Below are positions 10,776 through 21,211 of a stretch of DNA of 29,886 nt, piece after piece; the stretch's first letter is position 1, and every line of letters begins with the position of its first letter. Source of the DNA: Seminavis robusta (Eukaryota; Bacillariophyta; Bacillariophyceae; Naviculales; Naviculaceae); NCBI GenBank assembly GCA_903772945.1, contig CAICTM010001410.1, forward strand, positions 1-29,886. Reading direction: 5' to 3'. Under the pieces are notes generated by a model. The model was not told the DNA's origin, ran no database searches, and saw only the letters and a list, made by a program, of their open reading frames with translations. The position numbers and the translations under genes were made by a program.

Positions 10776-12702
10776 ATGAATAGCAGACGGTACTCTCAGA
10801 GGATAAGAGCACAATGGACTGCCTTGATTGTCATTATCCTGGCTCTGGTGCAGCAGCAATGTCATGCGATGCAAGGAAATGATACTACCGTTGCCGACGG
10901 GCCAACATTTACGGCACGGTCACGGCGGCGTCTACCTAGCTCTCGCATTGTGGGCGGCAACGAAGTGAAAGTGGGAACATATCCGTTCTTTGGGTTTTGG
11001 TATGGCGGGGACTGCGGTACCACGTTGGTCCATAGAGACATGTTTTTGACGGCTGCTCACTGCGTCAGCCTGCTGGGGGTTGGTTTGGGAGAAGTGGTGC
11101 TCCACACGCTGAAACAACCCAACACCTATACCGTAGAATCCATCCATGTGCACCCAGACTACAATGAAAATGTGGAAGAACCAAAATGGGACTTCGCCTT
11201 GCTAAGAGTCCGTCAGTCGGTACCCCCTTCCGTGGCCACACCGATACCCATCAATGTGGATCCCCATTTTTTGACAACCGGGGAAGAATCCGCCATGCTG
11301 ACTGCCATGGGATATGGAGCTCGCTTTGAAGGATCTCCAAGTTGGAGTGACACCCTTCAAGAAGTGACTTCGGCCTACATTCCAACCTTTCCGAATTGTC
11401 AGCGGACCTACAGCAATACGATCACAGATGCTGAAATATGTGTCGGCAATTTCTTTGAAGGAGGACAAGATGCTTGTCAAGGTGACTCCGGTGGTCCCTT
11501 GGTTTGGTTCGCTGACAAAGCTGTGGACAAATTCAACAAGCCTACACCCTCTGATCAACCTGCAGTACTCATTGGAGTTGTTAGTTGGGGAGAAGGTACG
11601 ATACGAAATTCAAAAGACGGAACTCTTCGTAATTCCGGACGTTTGGTCCTCACAATACATTGCTCAATTATACTATTTTCCAGGGTGCGCAAGGCCTGCA
11701 TTACCAGGAGTCTATGCGCGAGTATCGGCTGCGGCTGATTGGATCCATTCAACAATCTGCTTCCATTCGAAACTGCCACCCGTCAATGGAATTTGTAAAA
11801 CAACCAGGATACCCCTGCCCATTACATTGCAGCTTCAAATTGAATACGACGTCAATGCCGGTCCTGTCAGTTGGGGTCTCTATTACATTAATGCAGCTGA
11901 AACAATCTACCAGCAGAGCCTGGGTGAAGGTGATTCACCACCTGGAACCCTGGCGAGATTGAGTACGCTTGTGCAGTCTGAATACACTCAAGATATCACA
12001 TCCCTCACACTACAATTCTCAGAACTCAAGCCAGGAAGCTACTACTTCCAAATTCGCGATATATCCGAAAGTGGAGTCAAACTGGTGAAGCTCACAGAGT
12101 TGGGAGAAGTGCCACGGGTCTGGATTGACCTAGAGGGCTCTTTTGGAGGCTTTTACTCGATCCATTTTGATGTAGTCACAAAGTATATCACTCTCACAGA
12201 ACTCATTGAGGAATTGAATGCGGATGATCCCACAGAACAACCAACAGCAAACGGCACACAACCACCATCGATAACGAACGGAACGGAATCACCAGCCCGC
12301 ATCCCCGCGAATTCATCAGCGACCGACCGCTCAGATGAAGCTGCTCAATCTGCTATTCGCACTCAAAACATCACGGTTGAAATCCTTTACGATAAACGTG
12401 CTGCAGATACATCGTGGATGCTGGCTTCGCCAAAACAGCCAGATGTCATATCGATTGCTGAAGCCCCCGCTCGGAAAGTGATTCACTACTCACCTCGATT
12501 CAGTTACTTCGGGCAGCACTTGATATCCAGAACGTTTGAGGTGGAGGCTCCTGGCATATACGAGCTTAACGTGTGGGATGCCGGTGGCAATGGCTTTTCC
12601 GATGGAAGTGGATGGGTGGTCGTCTGGGTTGGCAATCGTCTGATTTTTGGAAACGACGGTGATTTCGGAAGGAAACTACAAATGCCGATCAAAGTCCTCT
12701 GA
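10776..12702 (+). CDS. Secreted trypsin-like serine protease (S1A)
   Basis: Two exons, 10776-11595 and 11684-12702, joined across an 88-bp intron (GAAG|GTACGA ... TTTTCCAG|GG), give 612 residues. A basic N-terminus and hydrophobic core (about 15-26) ending in CHA look like a signal peptide cleaved near residue 31. A propeptide ends at R57|IVGG. The S1 triad is His95 (TAAHC), Asp139 (KWDFALL) and Ser238 (GDSGGPL). Asp232, in DACQGDSGG, is the chymotrypsin Asp189 equivalent, so cleavage after Arg or Lys is expected. The intron falls just after VVSWGEG and the next exon resumes with CARPALPGVYARV, which confirms the splice. After the protease domain come two related beta-rich modules (about 315-430 and 515-612), each with a tryptophan strand near its start and a PGxYxxxxxD turn, joined by a Ser/Thr/Asn linker with several N-glycosylation sequons. 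The ATG at 10776 has good context (AACCATGA). Confidence 0.95.
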
Positions 12703-13247
12703 TGCTTTAAGGCATTCTGATGTTGATACGGTGTTGGTGGCTGGCACAAAGTAATCACAGAACAAACTGTAATGGAATGCGAGGACAAACCCATATGGAA
12801 GCTCCGACAGGATGGCAGTCAGTGGCAAACGATTGGCAAACGATAGGTAGGCGATGTTCACTTTTGGAACGGCTGGAACGAATATTGGCACTAAGAAACA
12901 AGCATAGCACTGGGTGTCCATTGCGGCGCTGCCCGAGCCTATCGCTGGAACCGCAAACAGCTTGCTTGCAAGGAATTCATATGCTTCATAATCTAGCTAG
13001 AATCTATGACTACAGCAGGCAAACTGTGAATCCATGTTTGTTGTGCACGCAGAAAATTCTCCCTGTTGGGCCGTTCCTAGCTGAGTGTGCTGATCATTCA
13101 CATTGACGTACCGTTCGCCACTTTTCAGGGTTCGCAAATTGGAATGTATTGCGGTCACCACCGCAGACCATGGACCAAAAACAGAAACGCCTACTTCAAT
13201 TCGTCGTTCCTTGACAGAGAATCGCAGCTCAAGCTTTCGAACTAGCA
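12703..13247. other. Spacer 3' of the protease gene
   Basis: About 545 bases between the protease stop and the left target-site duplication. A plus-strand frame at 12720-13106 (128 codons) has no recognisable domain and is not called. The only internal pattern is a short direct repeat, GGCAAACGAT, near 12825-12845. Confidence 0.5.
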
Positions 13248-13309
13248 AGGTCGCTTGAAGAATGCAATAGAGGGAGAATCTGCTTCCCAAAAGAGGTCTT
13301 CTCAGTGCT
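13248..13309. repeat. Target-site duplication, left copy
   Basis: A 62-base sequence beginning AGGTCGCTTGAAG and ending CTCAGTGCT is repeated without visible mismatch at 16832-16893. The two copies lie outside the retroelement terminal repeats. Only the first three bases of the right copy are ambiguous, because AGG is shared with the end of the terminal repeat, so the duplication is 59-62 bp. Confidence 0.88.
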
Positions 13310-13316
13310 TTTTATC

Positions 13317-13416
13317 TTTATCAATTGCAGCAAAAAGTGAGTATTCTAAATATAATTTACTGGGATTGACAGAGACAAGCCTTCAGGCTGGAGTTCTGGT
13401 GCCGAGTGGCACGAGG
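13317..13416. repeat. Terminal direct repeat (pseudo-LTR), left
   Basis: One hundred bases, from TTTATCAATTGCAGC to GTGGCACGAGG, identical by eye to 16735-16834. It contains two perfect short hairpins, AGCCT-TC-AGGCT (13378-13389) and GTGCC-GAGT-GGCAC (13399-13412). I looked for the hammerhead ribozyme core (CTGATGA with GAAA) that some Penelope-like terminal repeats carry and did not find it on either strand. Confidence 0.92.
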
Positions 13417-13619
13417 CAACAGAACTGTGGCTTGATGGGTTGACTCTGTGGTACTATTTCTATGGATTATATCGATTGCATTCACACACACCATTGGTGT
13501 TAAACATCAATGGTTGTTGGCACTTTTTCGCCCATTGAGGGCTCATCAGTACTGCTCACTGGGGTTGCATGGTGAACCGGTGGAACCGTGGTTTGTGACG
13601 GCATGTATTAAATAGTTCT

Positions 13620-16600
13620 TCACATCTGTTGAGAAGTGTAGAAGGTTTGTTTCTCATACGTTTGAGATGTGAAGCCGTTCTTGATTACATAGAATGCAGT
13701 CATTTGTCCGAACGTTTTGACTGTGGACAAGGGGTTGCCCTGCCACAGTATTTTGAGGTTGTAGAGTTTCCGAATGTCAGATGCTGTGGGGTGCTCCTGT
13801 GGTGGTTGCCACTGCTTTGGCAGCAAAGTGCCAAGCAAAGGTGTCGAGTTCTTGGGTTTGTGTTTTTTGCCGCGTAGGAATTGGCATAGGCGTTTTGTTC
13901 ACTGACATGTGATGACATTCTGAGCTTGAGAAGTTTTGTGTGGCCGATGTAGGAGTTGCGGAGGATTGGGTGCTTGTTGCTTCATAGATGACAATGGGTT
14001 TTCTGCAGTGGTTGTTGTAGGCACATCCATCTGTCAAACGGTTGTGCAGTTGCATGGGCGGGTTGTAAAGTCAAGGGAGACAATTCCAGTATTGAGCTTG
14101 GTCATAAGGTCTCCATTGAAAATTTCTCGCAGGTTGGTGAATCTGTGGTATGACATTGCAGGTCTAATCCATTTGAGGGTTGGATACTTGTTTTGGATGA
14201 GGTTCTGAATCACTTTCCAAATGGGAGTTGTCCAAGCTTTGGAGTAGCCAATGCAAAAGTATGTTGTTCTTCTAGCATCTCGTTTCTTTTGTTGGAGTTG
14301 CCGGTTTGTTGGAGATTTGGGTTTGAAGATGTGGTTGGCTTCTCGAAGGGTGGGAATCTTTGGCATTGTGTGCTTGTTGATGAGGTTGGCATGTTTCAAA
14401 GCTGCAAAGTGGTCAGGGTACAGATCTTGAAGTGATGTATCTGCATTATCTTCTGTGACTGTAGTGAGCTTTGCTAACCTGGGACACACTCCTCTGGAAT
14501 GGAATCGAAGCAGGTTGATGTGTGGAGCTGCCTTTGTTGAGGTAAAGGAGTTGTTGGTTGGGTTTCAGGTGAACTTTCAATTGGAGATTCTGTTGATTTT
14601 GCCAATACAGATCCAGATCTAGGTATGGGAAGTGTGTTGCTGTGTTGACTTGTACTGGTGCTTTTTTGTCGATGATTGGATGAGTAATTGGTTGAGTATC
14701 ACTAGCTGCCCAGATTTCCATTGTGAATTGTAGGTAATCACCTTCGGCAATCTGGTTGATTCGATCTTGGAAGGTATTGCGCATGTTAGTAGTTCATCAT
14801 AGGAGCGTTTGCCTAGGAATACCAGGAACCCATCATCTCGATACAAACCTTCATAGATGGTGTCTTCAAAGCATTCCTCAGTTTCTTCAAGAGCATAAGC
14901 ACCAGTAAGATCGGCAAGCCATGCAGATTCATGTCCTCCAATGTCAGACCTCGTTCAGCTGGGTTTTGGTCACCATCATATTATAATAACGGTCTTGGAA
15001 AACCAAATAAGTGGATTGCATGCCAAATTGATCATTTCCATGCATAGTGCAATTGTGTCTTTGACTGATTGTGGCAAGTGTTTGGAGAAGTGTTTCACTG
15101 CCTTTTCCACTAACTTGTATCGGACCGAAGGATAGAATGCTTCACGTCAAGTGAAACGATGGTACAATTGTTAGATTGAGATTGAGGGTTTCTAATTTGG
15201 TTTTCAGTCTACTGATTGGATGATGGTTTTAGACCTGTAATCGATGTTGTGTTCTTCAAAGATCTTTTTGATTGCCAAGTAGCCCATTTTGGGATAGGCT
15301 GCTACAAAGTTCTGAGCGGGTACGAGCAGGCGAGTTGATAGTTGCCATTCTCATCTGGATGCTTGTGATCTTTCACTGTCAGTTTGGGGGTGGGAATGGC
15401 ATGGGATCGGAGGGATTGACTTATAAAGCCATACTCTCCAGATGATAGATGTGGTTTAATTTTCCGTAGTAGTTCAAGGCCTTGTACTTTGACCTGGTGA
15501 AGATCTGAGTGGGAAATAGGTTTGGCCCGTTGGCTGAGATGAATGTAGAACTGTTTGGATGTGAGACTGAAGGAGTTTGTTTTGTCGGTTGGAACTACTA
15601 CAATATCTGGATTGTTTCTGAGAAGTTGTTGCATGTGGGTGGATGTCCTGGGTGGTTGGGTCAGAGGAAGTAATGTGTTGGTAGGCATAAACCATATTGA
15701 GCACTGCTCTATTAAGATCTTTGAGGAACAATTCCAAGTCATGGCTGCCTTGTGCTGTTCCACAACAGCGGGTGGGTTTGAGGTTGGTTTTGAGACAACT
15801 GGTAGTGCAGATATGATGGAAGAGCTAGAATTGGATGTGGTGGTTGAGTTGTCGTTGTTGTGTTTTTGTTGGTTGATGAATCTTCTTTGAGGCGGACTGT
15901 GGTAGCAAAACGTTTGAGCCTTTGAAGGCATCTGTAGCTACGACATCAAAAGGAGGGTGGGGGACAAACTTTTGGCTGGTTCCTGTCACTATTCGGTGTA
16001 CCTCATCCGTAAGGGAGAGATTTGTAGGTTCTGGGTGTATTGGAGTAGTGACAATGTCGTTGTGCCCATCGCATTTCGTGAGGTGGTGTGGTGTGTGTGA
16101 AGCCAGGGTTGTTGTGTTCTTCGAAACTAAAGTCGGAGATTGTGGAAATGCTGAAGGTGTCTTGCAAAGAATGGTCGTCAGTCATCATTGTAGTGGAAAC
16201 CAATGTGTCTAGGCTGCTCATGGAGATGTCATCCAAAGGACGATATCTGTTGGAGTAGGCACATAGATGGTTTGGCACGGAACTTCCCAATGATAGTTGG
16301 TTCGAGTTAGGGGATGCTCGAGTTGTCCTGCTACCCAATGGTAGTTGGTAGCTCGAAGAATTTTTTCGGTGACAGCAGGGTTCTGGTTGTGGCGAGCTCT
16401 GTTGGATCGTTGATTTATGATTGTGTTGAGTCTCTGCCAGTCAGGTGTTGTTGTTGTGTCTGGTTGTAGAGAGTCTGTGTGAAAGGTGGCCAGGGGAAAG
16501 GTATCAATACTAGAAGTATCCTCGAAGTTGAGTGGCGTCATGGTTTGGGTCGAGTTCTCATCCCAATTGTGGGGACTCCACGGTATCTCTGAAGATGGAT

Positions 16601-16751
16601 TTCTGTACCAATGGTGTTGGGTAGTTGTTGGTGATGTTTGGACACCTATTGTATTTCCTGTGTGTGGGTGGAATGGCTTCATGGTCGTCGTTGGAGTGTT
16701 ATTAATGTAATCGATTTTGGTGCGAAGGCTTGAATTTATCAATTGCAGCAA
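13620..16751 (-). pseudogene. Penelope-like RT plus GIY-YIG endonuclease, frameshifted
   Basis: Minus-strand frames run in order from 16751 to 13620. The N-terminal region (16751-15931) is Thr/Pro/His-rich. The RT region begins in frame 15931-15302 with VVVPTDKTNSF (about 15591-15571) and PKLTVKDHK (about 15375). Palm motif A reads SLDV then, after a frame change, AFYPSVRYKLVEKAV (about 15150-15090). The catalytic YRDD box is at 14843-14832, followed by LFLGK-like palm/thumb sequence and LKPNQQLLYLNKGS (about 14575-14530). The C-terminal endonuclease shows KPIVIYEAT (about 14000-13975) and, in another frame, SYIGHTKLLKLRMSSH (13954-13907), matching the GIY...YIG signature and the Arg helix. 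Several frame changes and stops separate these blocks, so no intact polyprotein is encoded. The domain order is RT then GIY-YIG, not the permuted Chlamys-type order. Confidence 0.82.
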
Positions 16752-16834
16752 AAAGTGAGTATTCTAAATATAATTTACTGGGATTGACAGAGACAAGCCT
16801 TCAGGCTGGAGTTCTGGTGCCGAGTGGCACGAGG
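16735..16834. repeat. Terminal direct repeat (pseudo-LTR), right
   Basis: Second copy of the 100-base repeat, same orientation as 13317-13416 and identical by eye. On the minus strand this is the 5' end of the retroelement; the first open frame begins inside it, without an ATG. Confidence 0.92.
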
Positions 16835-16893
16835 TCGCTTGAAGAATGCAATAGAGGGAGAATCTGCTTCCCAAAAGAGGTCTTCTCAGTGCT
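16832..16893. repeat. Target-site duplication, right copy
   Basis: Identical by eye to 13248-13309. Beyond it the sequence continues into apparently unrelated host DNA (CGAAAAGCTAGCTG). The empty site can therefore be inferred as the left flank (ending CTAGCAA), one copy of this sequence, then CGAAAAG. Confidence 0.88.
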
Positions 16894-17163
16894 CGAAAAG
16901 CTAGCTGTGTCTTTTGAAACAGCTCGCACCCCACTTCTTTACTTCAACCAGTAAGGTTCGCTTTGCATAGCCACGCGACAAATCGCAACCCCTCGCTTCA
17001 AGCACTCATGGCTGCCTATCGTCCGGGAACTCCGGGTGGTGGTGAAACATCATGATACGGTAATGTTTGAAGTGTGAGCCGCTCTAATGATATTCTGCTC
17101 CCTAGCCATGAAGCTAGCTAGCTGGAGACTACGGATGGTGAAATGTGAAAACAGGCAAGTCGG

Positions 17164-19190
17164 CTACTTATTCTTTCGGTTTCCAGCCTTGGCCTTTTTG
17201 ATAGCTCGTTTCTTGTCTTTCTTTTTGATTTTGGTGCGGCGCTTTTCGCTCTGAGCCTCCCTGACCGCCTTTTTGTTAGCTTTTCGCTCCTCCTTTTTGG
17301 CCTCTTTTTCGGCATGCAGTTCCTCCGCCGTCCGTGGAACCTTTTGGTATCGCTCAGAGCCATCGTCGTCGTCGTCGTCGGACTCGTCGTAGCTGTCGTC
17401 GTCGCTTTCGTCCTCCTCTTCCCCTTCAGCTGTTAGTGCGGTTGCCTCTTCTTTTGGCACGTGTGAATTGTCGGCTCCACTCTTCCCCCCTTCCTCGACA
17501 CTGACTACCTCACCTTGCTGCGACTGTGTCTTTTTGGCCGTGATGGCATCCACAACGTTTTGGTTACCGGTCAAGGATGCCACGGCATTGGCATAGGTAT
17601 CTTCCACGTCTCCCTTTTCGAGCTTGTGAACGTCATAATCGGCAACTTGATTCAAACTACGTGGCAAAAAGCTACTCATAAAGACGGCTTCATTCACGGC
17701 TTCTTGCTGATTGTAGGCTCGTCGCTCCTGTTCCGACGACTTGGATTGTTGCTTGGCATTCCGGTCGACCTCATTCATGATTTCGTCGAGACGAGCCATT
17801 TCGAACGCATCGACCGCCTCCCGGTCGGTCAATTTGTCGGCTGGTACCAAGGGCGCAATAATGAATTCGAAGAGTTGTCGTGTTGTCATGACATGGAGTC
17901 CTCCCGTTTTGGCAAAGTAGTCATTGACGTTGGAAGCATCTTTGCGCAAAAAGTCTAGAGCGGAGGGATGATCACTCTCTACGGACTGACTAACGTCAAT
18001 GACATAAATCTCGGAATTGTGCCATAGCAGATTGTATTCACTGAGATCCCCATGCACTAGTTTGCATCGTTGGAACATGTGTCTCATGATAAAAATGGTT
18101 TGTACGTAAGCTTCTCGCAGTCGTTTTTCTTTGAGATTGGTATCCTTGAGACGTGGTGATGGCCAACCATTGTTTCCCAGGAATTCCATAATGAGGACAT
18201 GCGATTTCAACAGAATGGGTGCCGGACAGGGGATGCCCGCGGCATAGATTCGACGATAATTTCTCATTTCCTTTTCGGCCCAAACCTTGACCATTTTGCG
18301 GGGATTGGATTTGCCTTCACATGTATTGATTGATTGTGATGTTACCCAAGATGTGAGGATGATAAATGTTCGGAAGCAAACTCAAAGATCACATGACACT
18401 TACAGTATCCCTTTCTCCATCGATGTTCTCCTGCCACATACTTGTCTCGATCCTTAAAGACGAGAATACTCGTCTTGTAGATTTTAATGGCAAATTCGGC
18501 AATATTATCACCACTACTGCTGCTGGCATCGGCAATGGTACTAATTCCCGCCTTTCCCGCCTTGGCATAGTAGACATTGGCTTCTTTTCCCGTACTCAAA
18601 CATCCATCGATTTGCTCTAGAAATCCTCGACTGATCAATTTGAACAAAATGAGACGAGTGCGTGGATCGAGACATTGTTCCGTGGTAGCTCGATCGTTGC
18701 GGTCCGTGGTCAATGTCCGTTTGGTGTTTTCCAAGTGTTGCATTTTGGTCACGGCATTCTTGACGGAATGAGAGAGATTCATGCGTTTCGACAATGCCGC
18801 AGCCGAACTGGTGGTAGTAGTGGTCGCAGTATTATTATTGGCGGGACCATCTTGGTCGTCATAGCCGTAATATGCGTCATCTTCATCTTCAAAATCACTG
18901 TCATCATCTTCGTCATTGTATTCTTCATGGTCTGTCACGGCATTGGCGGCATCTTCAAATTGACTTGTCACGGCATTCAAGGAGTTTTTAATGGCATCCA
19001 CAACTTGGGTAGCTTCATCCCTCACTTCATTATGTTCTGTGGAAAGACCGATTTTGACTTCTTCTTCTGCTTGTTCACTGACAACCGGTACCACTTTCAT
19101 CGACGCCTTGGATTGGCCGTCAACAACGGCCTTGGTGGGGTCGCTGACGGCGTCCTCGCAATCGTCAAATTGGCCGGGGATAGCCGTCAT
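17164..19190 (-). CDS. RIO1: RIO1 atypical protein kinase/ATPase
   Basis: Two exons, 19190-18404 and 18314-17164, with an 89-bp intron (T|GTAAGT ... GTGAAG|GC), give 645 residues. RIO1 acts in late cytoplasmic maturation of the 40S ribosomal subunit. An acidic, Thr-rich N-terminal tail (1-165) leads into the RIO domain. The phosphate-binding loop is STGKEANVYYA (199-209), the ATP lysine is K236 (AIKIYK), and the RIO1-type KGYCKSNPRKMV (260-271) spans the splice. The hinge is LIMEFLG, the catalytic loop HGDLSEYN (Asp352, Asn357) and the metal-binding Asp369 lies in IDVSQSV; DVSQ is typical of RIO1. The C-terminus alternates an acidic SDDDSYDESDDDDD-like tract and a Lys-rich tail ending KKAKAGNRKNK. 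The ATG at 19190 (ACACCATGA) is the first in frame; the upstream extension has only GTG. It is divergently transcribed from the FAD oxidoreductase. Confidence 0.97.
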
Positions 19191-19450
19191 GGTGTCGATA
19201 GATTCCCAGAATGAACTGATGAAAGTTGTGGGCGTTCTGAGAAAAAGTTCATGGGTGGAGGGAGATGAATGAAGGGGGAGAGGGACAGACGGATAATCCA
19301 CGTCTGAAAGATTTAAGAGGTCGACATGCTAAATCTTCAATGAATGACGTGTCTTCAACTTCTTGCAACGACCTTCGACCTTTGACCTTTGACAATGAAG
19401 CTGTTGTTGTTGCAGAGGGGATGGCAAATAAAGTCCCATACAAAATAAGT
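19191..19450. promoter_or_regulatory. Bidirectional promoter, RIO1 / FAD oxidoreductase
   Basis: Divergent genes leave at most 260 bases between start codons (74 if the oxidoreductase starts at 19265). The space must hold both promoters and leaders. A short tandem of CGACCTT / TGACCTT units lies at about 19369-19391. It is coding (RPLTFDN) if an upstream start is used, and regulatory or neutral otherwise. Confidence 0.6.
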
Positions 19451-20945
19451 ATGGCCATGGAAGATAGCTACGACGTTCTAGTTATTGGAGGCGGGGTTGT
19501 TGGGCTGACCATTCTCCGGTTTGCTACTTTGAAAGGGTGGAAATGCGCCTTGGGTGAGTATCGATGCGAGAGAAGATAGAAACGCTGAGGTATACTTCTC
19601 TTCCAACCAATTCTCACTTGTTACTATTATCTTTGCGTCCTTCTATTAAATTTCCCTTGATTCTATAGTCGAAGCAGAGCCTGATTTGTTGACATGGGCC
19701 AGTGGATCCAACAGTGGCATTGCATGCACAGGAGTCGACGCTTCTCCCGGCACGCTGGAACGAGCCCTCATTCGAGACTCGGTCTCGCGTGTGCGACCCT
19801 TTTGTCGAGACCACAACATACCCACACGACCACGTGGGTCTCTCGTTTGCCAATGGCCGTGGGATAGTACCACGGAAGCTCTGCAGCACGTGCTACAAGA
19901 GTCTCATGATGCGGGAGATACCCATGCATCGATCTTGTCCGCCCAGCAAGTGCAAGCATTGGAACCCAACTTGTCCAAAAATTGCCGTGGAGCGGTTCAT
20001 ATTCCAGGGGAAATTGTAGTGGACCCATGGCTCTTTTCCATTGCCTATGCAGTACACGCACGCGAGAATGGAGCTACAATCTACACCCACTGGAAGTTTG
20101 ACCCACAAAAGTCATTCTTTGATGGCAATACCTGGACGGCAGTCAGGGAATCATCATTATCAACTGATACCGGACCATCGGTCTTGAAAGCCAAGACAAT
20201 TGTCAATGCCACGGGTTTGTGGAGCGATGAGATACAATCCAAACTACACCAAAACAATCCACAGCAATCTGCAGCCAGCAGCAGCAACAACCAATGGACT
20301 GCCAAACCAAGGAGGGGTCAGTACCTCTTGTTCCAATCGACACCCCGCACACGAATAGTGCACCCGATTCAACCCGTTCCGACGCAGCGAACCAAAGGCA
20401 TCTTTGTCTTTAGCACCCTCTATGACCAGATTGTGGTGGGACCCACAGCGTTGGATCAAGAGTCCAAAACCAACCGCCAAGTCGACCCTACCGTGGCCAA
20501 GGAACTGGCTCGGTACGCTCAAAAGATTATTGCTGGTCTCGACCCACAAGCATCCTATGTGGGATCCTACGTGGGCATTAGACCTGGAACGGACAAGCGA
20601 GATTATCAAATCCACACATCTCCGGCTCTTCACTACGTGGCCGCCGCAGGCATTCGATCAACCGGGTTGACAGCCAGCTTGGGCATTGGGCGGCACATTT
20701 GCCATTTGTTGGGTTCCTTCCTGTCCGAGCCAACCACCGCCACCATTCGCACGACGCCCCTGCCAAATGTTGCCACCCTAGTCCAACAATACCATCAACG
20801 AGGTGATCAGACAGTTTGCATTCAAGGTCACATCTATAAAGTGACGCATCCATTGACAAAGTTTGGCTGGGAGAGGCAGTCGGGTTTGGCCGACACACAC
20901 ACAGCAGGCAACAATGTTATTATGGATGCCAGTAGCAAACTTTAG
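19451..20945 (+). CDS. FAD-dependent oxidoreductase, GlpA/L2HGDH type
   Basis: Two exons, 19451-19553 and 19669-20945, with a 115-bp intron (TTGG|GTGAGT ... TCTATAG|TC), give 459 residues from the ATG at 19451. The N-terminus is a Rossmann dinucleotide fold, VLVIGGGVVG with glycines 13, 15 and 18, and the acidic ribose-binding end VEAE spans the splice. Then come ASGSNSGI, PGTLERAL and RGSLVC, as in the GlpA-like branch of the DAO family (glycerol-3-phosphate or L-2-hydroxy-acid dehydrogenases). Later blocks VNATGLWSDEI, PRRGQYLLF, VVGPTA, YVGIRPG and AAGIRSTGLTASLGIG also fit. The substrate cannot be read from sequence. In-frame ATGs at 19265, 19340 and 19421 allow longer N-termini (up to 521 residues) without obvious targeting character. 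It lacks the C-terminal DAO_C domain of full GlpD-type enzymes. Confidence 0.9.
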
Positions 20946-21211
20946 CTAGCCTACTATTGCAAACACAAGCAAGCTGAAGACACGGTTGATTGCATACTGT
21001 GTCGCCAAGCCTCCTTCCCAGGCGGTAGCACCGGTAGCTGATCGTCGTCATTCCGTGCGGGTCTATCTATCTGATGAGCAGCGGCACCCCAGGAGCAGCG
21101 GTTGAACTGCGTCTGCGCTCCTCCCACAGTCAACTAGAAGACGACATCAGGCCACAACAATCGTAGGTGAATTTCCCCATATTTACAAACTATCACAAAC
21201 CTACAGCAGTA
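20946..21211. other. Convergent 3' spacer
   Basis: The FAD oxidoreductase and SCC2 end toward each other across 266 bases. It contains a repeated GAGCAGCGG element (near 21075-21106) and no supportable gene. Confidence 0.5.

Larger units (their letters stand above)
13310..16831 (-). mobile_element. Penelope-like retroelement insertion
   Basis: The inserted segment lies between two copies of a 59-62-bp target-site duplication and is bounded by a 100-bp direct repeat. Its interior carries minus-strand remnants of a reverse transcriptase followed by a GIY-YIG endonuclease, the domain order of canonical endonuclease-positive Penelope-like elements. The 5' end is therefore at the right (near 16831) and the 3' end at the left. 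The left junction has about seven extra bases (TTTTATC) between the duplication and the terminal repeat, which may be a short 3' tail. Direct terminal repeats of this kind are called pseudo-LTRs in this class. The insertion is intergenic, between the protease and RIO1 genes. Confidence 0.85.

Noticed and set aside
18675..19214. 179-codon plus-strand frame with hydrophobic runs
   Set aside because: Its Ile/Val-rich stretches are the complement of the RIO1 acidic Asp/Glu tract, so it is not a membrane protein gene.
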